Below are positions 1 through 4,064 of a stretch of 10,825 bases of DNA, piece after piece (positions within the stretch are counted from its first letter, which is position 1; every line of letters begins with the position of its first letter). This DNA comes from Candidatus Falkowiibacteriota bacterium (lineage in GTDB: Bacteria > Patescibacteriota > Patescibacteriia > Patescibacteriales > UBA12075): positions 1 to 10,825 of the forward strand of contig QMNH01000019.1 in the NCBI GenBank assembly GCA_003647675.1, read 5' to 3'. Both the position numbers and the translations under genes were made by a program. A model generated the notes under the pieces. The model saw only the letters and a program-made list of their open reading frames with translations. It was not told the origin of the DNA and searched no databases.

Positions 1-1037
1 CATATAGAAATATTATGAATATAATCTTCCTCAATATGGTCTATTAGCCCCATTTTATCCATGTCTTTAACAACCTCCACGCGCGCTTCTAACGTAGTCA
101 TACCGGCATATTTGCCACAATTATCCATCATTTTACCGTCTTCGTTGATAATTTGCTTCATGCCGATTCCATGCCACGCGGCAATCTCATTGTCAATAAA
201 AGAATGGGCTGGCGTTACCTTTATCGCCCCAGAGCCGAAGTCGGGGTCAACTGATTTGTCGGCCACCACGGTTATTTCAAATTCGCCCAATACCCCGGGA
301 ATCATGTATTTTTTGCCGACCATTTTTTTGTACCGCTTATCATCCGGATGAACCGCTACCGCCGTATCGCCCAACTTTGTTTCCGGTCTGGCTGTGGCTA
401 AAACAAACGGCCCGTATTTTAACCAGTATAATTTTCCTTTTTTCTCTTTATATTCAACTTCATCGTCAGCCAATACCGAATGGCAGCGCGGACACCAGTT
501 TACTATTCTTTTTCCCCGGTAAATTAAACCGTCCTCATACATTAATTTAAATACGCTATAAACCGCTTTATGCCGCGTTTCGTCCAAAGTATAAGCCTCG
601 CGCGACCAATCGCAGGAAGCGCCCATTTTTTTTACCTGATTTACTATTGTATCGTGAGACTGCTGGGCAAATTTTTCAACCCGCTTTAAAAACTTTTCCC
701 GCCCTAATTTATGCCGATCTGTTCCTTCTTCTTTTAATATCTTTTCCACTTTAGTCTGAGTGGCAATCGCGGCATGGTCTGTTCCCGGCACCCAAAGCGT
801 CCGATAGCCTTTCATGCGGTGATATCTTATTAAAATATCCTCTATAGCAAGCATGGCCGCGTGTCCCATATGCAAAGTACCGGTAACATTCGGCGGCGGT
901 AAAACAATTGAATAAGTTTTCGCGTCCTTTGGTAAATTTAATTTATCAGGATTAAAAAAGCCGGATTTTTCCCACTTTTCGTAAATTTCATCCTCATATT
1001 TTTTAGGCTCATAAGCCTTTGGCAATTCTTTTTTCAT
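1..1037 (-). CDS. valS: Valyl-tRNA synthetase, N-terminal part (gene continues beyond position 1)
   Basis: Class I aminoacyl-tRNA synthetase that attaches valine to tRNA-Val in the cytoplasm. About 345 codons are visible from the ATG at 1037-1035, reading leftward out of the window. The protein starts MKKELPKAYEPKKYEDEIYEKW, as is usual for ValS. The PPPNVTGTLHMGH segment carries the class I HIGH-type signature at residues 56-59. It is followed by the GTDHAAIATQ motif, a GASCDWSREAYTLD stretch, a CPRC knuckle in the inserted region, and editing-domain motifs (ATARPETKLGDTAVAVHP and VTPAH). The KMSKS loop and anticodon-binding domain lie outside the window. No strong Shine-Dalgarno precedes the ATG; the upstream bases are A/T-rich. 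The gene is divergent from the DHH gene. One of its substrates, tRNA-Val(GAC), is encoded about 2 kb away. The family is certain; only the 3' end is unseen. Confidence 0.97.
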   Translation of the reverse strand, partial: MKKELPKAYEPKKYEDEIYEKWEKSGFFNPDKLNLPKDAKTYSIVLPPPNVTGTLHMGHAAMLAIEDILIRYHRMKGYRTLWVPGTDHAAIATQTKVEKILKEEGTDRHKLGREKFLKRVEKFAQQSHDTIVNQVKKMGASCDWSREAYTLDETRHKAVYSVFKLMYEDGLIYRGKRIVNWCPRCHSVLADDEVEYKEKKGKLYWLKYGPFVLATARPETKLGDTAVAVHPDDKRYKKMVGKKYMIPGVLGEFEITVVADKSVDPDFGSGAIKVTPAHSFIDNEIAAWHGIGMKQIINEDGKMMDNCGKYAGMTTLEARVEVVKDMDKMGLIDHIEEDYIHNISI

Positions 1038-1265
1038 AAAAATAATTTGCTAAATTCACTAATTTTACTATAACCTTACCTTATCAAATTAATATTTATT
1101 TGACAAGAATTTTTTAAAAACCGCAAATAATAAATGCTGTAAAAATAAAAAATATACTTTAAACCGAAAAATATTTTAATATTAGCAAAAATATCTATAT
1201 AAAATTCTTCTAAAGCCTTAACAATAAAACGTTTCTGTTTACGTTAAGCTATTTGCTTTTTAGCC

Positions 1266-1294
1266 TTGACATCAATTAAATATTTATATATATT
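1266..1294 (+). promoter_or_regulatory. Sigma70-type promoter reading toward the palindromic element and DHH gene
   Basis: A perfect -35 TTGACA (1266-1271) is separated by 17 bases from TATATT (1289-1294). The predicted start is near 1301, a few bases before the MITE-like element. A transcript would include the long hairpin at 1308-1465, meet the terminator-like hairpin at 1501-1534, and reach the DHH start codon at 1556 only on readthrough. In DNA this A/T-rich, -10-like hexamers are common; the exact -35 with ideal spacing is what lifts this one above background. Confidence 0.6.
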
Positions 1295-1301
1295 TAACTA
1301 T

Positions 1302-1471
1302 TAAGTAGTTAGTGTGTAAAAACTAGCACGGCTTAAAAATTAATATTTTCACATATTTTTTATAAAATTATTTTCGCTGATATTACTATATCACTTCAAA
1401 AAATTTTATAAAAAATATGCAAAAATCTTAAATTTTTAACTTCGCGCTAGTTTTTACACACTAACTAAGTA
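1302..1471. mobile_element. MITE-like palindromic element with 20-bp terminal inverted repeats
   Basis: A 20-base terminal repeat (GTTAGTGTGTAAAAACTAGC, 1308-1327) recurs as its exact reverse complement at 1446-1465. A second perfect 18-base inverted pair lies inside it at 1352-1369 and 1402-1419, leaving a loop of about 32 bases. The 6-base direct repeat TAAGTA (1302-1307 and 1466-1471) immediately flanks the ends and fits a target-site duplication. The element is 158 bp, A/T-rich and without coding capacity, so any transposase must act in trans. A related end occurs at 5931-5964, showing that the sequence is repeated. It could instead be a functional RNA hairpin, because a promoter points into it. 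Confidence 0.7.
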
Positions 1472-1480
1472 ATTCTAACC

Positions 1481-1495
1481 ATGCTAACACAATAG
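1481..1495 (+). other. Four-codon mini-ORF that duplicates the DHH gene start
   Basis: ATG CTA ACA CAA TAG encodes Met-Leu-Thr-Gln-stop. Its first ten bases, ATGCTAACAC, are identical to the first ten bases of the DHH gene at 1556-1565. A hairpin with a U-rich tail lies between the two. It may be a leader peptide, or the scar of a 75-bp insertion or duplication. No ribosome binding site is evident, so translation is unproven. Confidence 0.3.
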
Positions 1496-1500
1496 ATATT

Positions 1501-1553
1501 GCCCAGTCATCATGTTTGCCCTTAAAAACTGGGTGTTTTTCTTTGTTTTTTTA
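1501..1553 (+). terminator. Terminator-like hairpin just upstream of the DHH gene
   Basis: GCCCAGT (1501-1507) pairs with ACTGGGT (1528-1534) across a 20-base loop, the outermost pair being G-U. A T-rich run (1535-1553) follows. It would end transcripts started at the 1266-1294 promoter, or act as an attenuator in the DHH leader. The loop is longer than in most intrinsic terminators. Confidence 0.5.
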
Positions 1554-1555
1554 TT

Positions 1556-2716
1556 ATGCTAACACCGGAACAACAAATTTTTGAACAAATAAAAAAAGCT
1601 GATAATATACTAATTACTTTCAGCAAAACCTGGAGCGGCGATTCAATAGCCTCTGCTCTGGCTTTTTATTTGTTTCTAAAAAAACTGGATAAAAAAGTAG
1701 AGATTACCGCAGAAAAATTAAATCAAGGGGCATTGTTTAGTTTTTTGCCGTCCTATGAAAAAATAAATTATTCATTGGATAATTTAAGAAAATTTATTAT
1801 TTCACTTGATATATCAAATACTAAAATCGGACAAATAAAATATAAAATTGAAAATAATAATTTAAATTTTATCATCTCGCCCAAACAAGGATCTTTTACC
1901 CACGACAATATAAAATCACGTACTGGTGGATTTAAGCATGATTTAATTATTGTACTTGATACTCCCGACCTGGAATCCCTGGGAAAGATATATGATAATG
2001 ACACGGAATTTTTTTACCAAGTGCCGACAATAAATATTGACCACCATTCGCATAACGAAGCTTTCGGCCAAATAAACCTGGTAGAATTAACCTCAATCGC
2101 GACTGCTGAAATATTATTTAATTTATTTGCCGGCTTTTCTCGGGATTTAATAGATGAGGATGTTGCTACCTGTCTGTTGGCCGGCATAATTTCCAAAACC
2201 AGAAGTTTTAAAACCCAAAATATTACCCCCCAAGCCCTGTCTGTTTCTTCCCAGCTTATTTCCATGGGCGCTAAACGGGAAGAAATAGTAAATCGGCTTT
2301 ACCGCTCCCGCTCTTTAAATGTTTTAAAGCTATGGGGAAGGGTTTTAGCCCGCTTAACCGGCGATCTGGACAACAAGCTAGTCTGGTCAATATTAACTAA
2401 AAATGACTTTATAAAAACCAATACAACGGAAAGCGATTTAAACGAGGTTATTGATGAATTAATTATTAATATCCCGCAGGCAAAAACAGTCTTGCTGATT
2501 TATGAATCAGAAGAAAACGGACAGGCCGATAAAATAAAAATTACCAATGTTCTTATCTATTCCGTTAAAAACATCAACTCGCTTGATTTGGTAAAAAAAT
2601 GGAATCCGGCAGGCACAAAAAAATTAGCAAAAATCAAAATTAACAAAAACATAGAAGAAGCGGAAAGAGAAATAATTGAATATGTAAAAGAAAATATAAA
2701 AAAATTGCCTTTTTAA
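1556..2716 (+). CDS. DHH-family phosphoesterase-like protein with degenerate metal-binding motifs
   Basis: This 386-residue protein has the fold signature of the DHH/DHHA1 superfamily (RecJ, NrnA/oligoribonuclease, exopolyphosphatase and c-di-AMP phosphodiesterase relatives). The DHH triad is at residues 162-164 in INIDHHSHNEAFG. Motif II Asp is at 135 (VLDTPDLESLG), and a STAE-like IATAEIL helix follows at 181-187. The family motif I, normally H-N-x-P-D-G-D, reads TFSKTWSGDS (21-30), so the His and first Asp are absent. Motif IV, normally GI(I/V)TDT, reads GIISKTRSF (210-218), with Lys replacing Asp. Residues 70-125 form an insertion between motifs I and II. The C-terminal part (330-386) resembles a weak DHHA1 domain (NPAGTKKLAKIKI). 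The start is the first ATG; no Shine-Dalgarno is visible. Substrate is unknown, and activity may be altered or lost. Confidence 0.85.
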   Translation: MLTPEQQIFEQIKKADNILITFSKTWSGDSIASALAFYLFLKKLDKKVEITAEKLNQGALFSFLPSYEKINYSLDNLRKFIISLDISNTKIGQIKYKIENNNLNFIISPKQGSFTHDNIKSRTGGFKHDLIIVLDTPDLESLGKIYDNDTEFFYQVPTINIDHHSHNEAFGQINLVELTSIATAEILFNLFAGFSRDLIDEDVATCLLAGIISKTRSFKTQNITPQALSVSSQLISMGAKREEIVNRLYRSRSLNVLKLWGRVLARLTGDLDNKLVWSILTKNDFIKTNTTESDLNEVIDELIINIPQAKTVLLIYESEENGQADKIKITNVLIYSVKNINSLDLVKKWNPAGTKKLAKIKINKNIEEAEREIIEYVKENIKKLPF

Positions 2717-2754
2717 TCTCTTGAAATAATAAAAATTAAATGATATAGTATTTT

Positions 2755-2783
2755 AAAGGATAAGCATCCTTTTTTTGTTTTTT
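2755..2783 (+). terminator. Rho-independent terminator after the DHH gene
   Basis: AAAGGAT (2755-2761) pairs perfectly with ATCCTTT (2766-2772) around a 4-base AAGC loop. A run of T (2770-2783, interrupted by one G) follows. It sits 38 bases after the DHH stop codon and separates that gene from the tRNA cluster. Confidence 0.8.
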
Positions 2784-2817
2784 ACGGATATTTTTAAGAG
2801 AAAAAAACAATTTTATA

Positions 2818-2876
2818 GCGCCCATAGCTCAGTGGTTACCCGCCCGTACCGAACGGTACGTTCGAGCGGGGAGCAC
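2818..2876 (+). pseudogene. tRNA 5' fragment split in the D-loop by a REP-like palindrome
   Basis: Positions 2818-2838 are identical to the first 21 bases of the intact tRNA-Ile at 2940-2960 (acceptor strand GCGCCCA, D-arm GCTC, D-loop AGTGGTTA). The next six bases of the tRNA, GAGCAC, reappear only at 2871-2876, after a 32-base GC-rich palindrome. The copy is therefore a tRNA start interrupted exactly between TTA and GAG. After GAGCAC the similarity ends, and no anticodon stem, T-arm or 3' acceptor strand is present. It cannot make a normal tRNA. It could derive from the neighbouring tRNA-Ile or from another tRNA with the same 5' half. Confidence 0.75.
2839..2870 (+). repeat. REP-like palindrome 1, inside the broken tRNA copy
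   Basis: The outer stem CCCGC (2839-2843) pairs with GCGGG (2866-2870). An inner stem, CGTACC (2845-2850) with GGTACG (2855-2860), closes a GAAC loop. The unpaired bases TTCGA (2861-2865) lie on the 3' side. The GC content stands out strongly from the A/T-rich surroundings. Its architecture matches the palindrome at 3151-3177, so the two are likely one family. No transposase gene is present in the window. Confidence 0.65.
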
Positions 2877-2888
2877 TTCGGTTTCCTG

Positions 2889-2917
2889 TTGTAAAACTTT
2901 TCTAAAAACTTTATATA
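2889..2917 (+). promoter_or_regulatory. Possible promoter for the tRNA pair
   Basis: TTGTAA (2889-2894) and TATATA (2912-2917) are spaced by 17 bases, each matching four of six consensus positions. The predicted start falls near 2924, about 16 bases before tRNA-Ile. The surrounding A/T richness makes chance matches likely. Confidence 0.3.
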
Positions 2918-2939
2918 CATGATATATTTTATTATAAAT

Positions 2940-3012
2940 GCGCCCATAGCTCAGTGGTTAGAGCACCACGCTTATAACGTGGGGGTCGATGGTTCAAGTC
3001 CATCTGGGCGCA
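2940..3012 (+). tRNA. tRNA-Ile, anticodon UAU
   Basis: The full cloverleaf is 73 nt. The acceptor GCGCCCA pairs with TGGGCGC over all seven positions. The D-stem is GCTC/GAGC. The anticodon stem is CCACG/CGTGG with loop CTTATAA (2971-2977), which puts anticodon TAT at 2973-2975. The T-stem is GATGG/CCATC with loop TTCAAGT, and the discriminator is A. The 3' CCA is not encoded (CTA follows the discriminator), so it must be added after transcription. UAU reads the AUA codon, common in the genes here. Most bacteria use tRNA-Ile with a lysidine-modified CAU anticodon for AUA instead. tRNA-Val follows after 24 bases, probably in the same transcript. Confidence 0.95.
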
Positions 3013-3036
3013 CTAATATTCAAAAAGGCGCGCAAA

Positions 3037-3110
3037 GGACGCGTAGCTCAGCTGGTTAGAGCGCTACGTTGACATCGTAGAGGTCAGAGGTTCAAATCCT
3101 CTCGCGTCCA
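3037..3110 (+). tRNA. tRNA-Val, anticodon GAC
   Basis: The full cloverleaf is 74 nt. The acceptor GGACGCG pairs with CGCGTCC. The D-stem is GCTC/GAGC. The anticodon stem is CTACG/CGTAG with loop TTGACAT, giving anticodon GAC at 3071-3073. The T-stem is AGAGG/CCTCT with loop TTCAAAT, and the discriminator is A. No 3' CCA is encoded. GAC reads GUC and GUU. The last 18 bases of the gene and four bases beyond it are duplicated 85 bp downstream at 3178-3199. Confidence 0.97.
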
Positions 3111-3128
3111 CATTCTTAAATCCGGGTT

Positions 3129-3150
3129 TCACAAGCGTGTGAGCTTGTGA
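3129..3150 (+). repeat. 8-bp stem hairpin abutting REP-like palindrome 2
   Basis: TCACAAGC (3129-3136) pairs perfectly with GCTTGTGA (3143-3150) around a six-base loop. It touches the palindrome at 3151-3177 with no spacer, giving a two-hairpin unit. No T-run follows, so it is not a typical terminator. Confidence 0.6.
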
Positions 3151-3177
3151 TCCCGCCGCCGAAGGCGAAGAGCGGGA
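3151..3177 (+). repeat. REP-like palindrome 2, downstream of tRNA-Val
   Basis: The outer stem TCCCGC (3151-3156) pairs with GCGGGA (3172-3177). The inner stem CGCC (3157-3160) with GGCG (3164-3167) closes a GAA loop, and AAGA is unpaired on the 3' side. It shares with the palindrome at 2839-2870 the order CCCGCC, inner stem, GAA loop, unpaired bases ending in GA, GCGGG. Both are in the same orientation and flank the tRNA pair. Confidence 0.65.
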
Positions 3178-3198
3178 CAAATCCTCTCGCGTCCACAT

Positions 3199-3227
3199 TT
3201 GCATAATATTATAAAAACTTTTATAAT
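3199..3227 (+). promoter_or_regulatory. Probable hsp20 operon promoter
   Basis: A perfect TATAAT (3222-3227) lies 17 bases after TTGCAT (3199-3204), a weak -35. The predicted start is about 30 bases before the hsp20 ATG at 3263. The -10 is embedded in a near-palindrome (3209-3228) that could bind a repressor. The CIRCE operator of HrcA-controlled heat-shock genes is not present. Confidence 0.45.
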
Positions 3228-3262
3228 AAACGTACTAATATATTTTAATTTTAAATAAAGCT

Positions 3263-3811
3263 ATGCGTAAAATATTTAAAAAATTATCCGGTTTAAGCGG
3301 AAAAATTACTAACAAGGCTGCTGATAATAATGAAATAGATGATTTTGAAGAAATAAGCGAAGAAGAAGAAAACGAAGAATACGATGCCGAAGAAGAAGAA
3401 GAGATTGACGAAGAAGAGATTGATGAAGAAGAGATTGATGAAGATGAAGAAGAAAAAGAATGGCTGCAAAATGATTTTGAAGAAGGTCAGCTTTCTATAG
3501 ATGTTTACCAAACACCGGACGCTATTATAGTTAAATCAACTATAGCCGGAGTAAAGCCGGAAGATATTGATATATCAATTAATAACGACATGCTGACAAT
3601 CCGCGGCAGAAGGGAAATGTATGAAAAAATAAAAGACGAGCACTATCTTTATCGCGAATGCTATTGGGGCTCTTTTTCCCGTTCAATTATACTCCCGCTT
3701 GAAATCGAAGCGGAAAAAATTGAAGCGGTTTTAGAAAATGGCGTTTTAACAGTTACTCTACCCAAGGCCAAAAGCGCTAAAGAAATATCCATAAAAGTAC
3801 TTGAAAAATAA
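3263..3811 (+). CDS. Hsp20/alpha-crystallin family small heat-shock protein with acidic N-terminal extension
   Basis: ATP-independent chaperone family that holds unfolding proteins in large oligomers in the cytoplasm. The protein is 182 residues. Residues 75-182 are an alpha-crystallin domain: SIDVYQTPDAIIVKSTIAGV at the start, MLTIRGRRE (110-118), the YWGSFSRSIILP strand, and the AVLENGVLTVTLPK signature (155-168). Residues 1-18 are basic (MRKIFKKLSG). Residues 25-66 are almost wholly Glu and Asp and contain three exact EEEID units (45-59), encoded by a 15-bp tandem repeat. This acidic stretch is unusual for Hsp20 proteins, whose N-termini are normally hydrophobic, and could affect assembly or solubility. 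The stop codon is one base before the DUF3006 ATG, indicating co-transcription and translational coupling. No strong Shine-Dalgarno is seen. Confidence 0.93.
   Translation: MRKIFKKLSGLSGKITNKAADNNEIDDFEEISEEEENEEYDAEEEEEIDEEEIDEEEIDEDEEEKEWLQNDFEEGQLSIDVYQTPDAIIVKSTIAGVKPEDIDISINNDMLTIRGRREMYEKIKDEHYLYRECYWGSFSRSIILPLEIEAEKIEAVLENGVLTVTLPKAKSAKEISIKVLEK
3395..3439 (+). repeat. Three 15-bp tandem repeats in hsp20
   Basis: The unit GAAGAAGAGATTGAY occurs three times in frame at 3395, 3410 and 3425, differing only in the last base. Each copy encodes EEEID (residues 45-59). Such repeats can change copy number by slippage without breaking the frame. Confidence 0.85.
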
Positions 3812-3812
3812 T

Positions 3813-4043
3813 ATGCTTATTTCCTTAACAATAGACCGCTTTGAAAATGGCAAGGCTGTTTTAAAAACCAACGATAACGACACTATTATTTGGCCGAAAA
3901 ATAAACTGCCTGATAATTTAAGTGAGGGCTCGGTATTAAACTTTAAAATAACCGGCAACAAATCCGAAGAAGAAGATAAAAAAAATCTAGCCAAAGACAT
4001 TCTTAATGAAATTCTTAATCCTGATGAGGAAAACCATGCTTAA
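3813..4043 (+). CDS. DUF3006 domain protein
   Basis: A small protein of 76 residues. Its opening MLISLTIDRFENGKAVL and the IIWPKNKLPDNLSEGSVLNFKI segment (residues 29-50) match the DUF3006 family, a short predicted beta-rich domain without known function. The C-terminal third is charged and predicted helical (NKSEEEDKKNLAKDILNEIL). The ATG at 3813 is chosen because it follows the hsp20 stop codon by one base. An in-frame TTG at 3801 would add four residues and overlap hsp20. No signal peptide or membrane segment is seen. The VanW gene begins 21 bases after its stop, so the three genes probably share a transcript. Confidence 0.85.
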   Translation: MLISLTIDRFENGKAVLKTNDNDTIIWPKNKLPDNLSEGSVLNFKITGNKSEEEDKKNLAKDILNEILNPDEENHA

Positions 4044-4064
4044 AAGCACAATTAATTTTTACTT

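Larger units (their letters stand above)
1038..1555. other. Divergent intergenic region, valS to DHH gene (518 bp)
   Basis: No credible protein gene is seen here. The first 230 bases are very A/T-rich. They contain a weak dyad, CTTAAC at 1217-1222 against GTTAAG at 1243-1248, of unknown meaning. The remainder holds a promoter (1266-1294), a palindromic MITE-like element (1302-1471), a four-codon mini-ORF (1481-1495) and a terminator-like hairpin (1501-1553), each listed separately. No convincing valS promoter was identified; a TTGTCA lies at the right distance on the minus strand, but no good -10 partner does. Confidence 0.8.
3093..3199 (+). repeat. 22-bp direct repeat of the tRNA-Val 3' end enclosing a 63-bp palindromic segment
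   Basis: Positions 3093-3114, which run from the T-loop through the 3' end of tRNA-Val and four bases beyond, recur exactly at 3178-3199. The 63 bases between them hold two hairpins in tandem. The arrangement resembles attachment-site duplication at a tRNA 3' end, because the intact gene is kept and a copy of its end marks the far boundary. The interval is too short to carry any gene. It could be the remnant of an excised element, a palindrome insertion with target duplication, or a decayed second tRNA-Val copy. Confidence 0.7.

Noticed and set aside
61..351. Plus-strand open frame of 96 codons
   Set aside because: It is antisense to valS, which is strongly supported on the minus strand, and the translation resembles no family.
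2721..2749. Promoter-like TTGAAA-17-TATAGT upstream of the tRNA cluster
   Set aside because: The predicted start coincides with the terminator hairpin at 2755-2772, so a transcript would end at once; likely chance in A/T-rich DNA.
3200..3262. CIRCE heat-shock operator before hsp20
   Set aside because: The TTAGCACTC-N9-GAGTGCTAA pattern is absent; only a weak A/T palindrome is seen.
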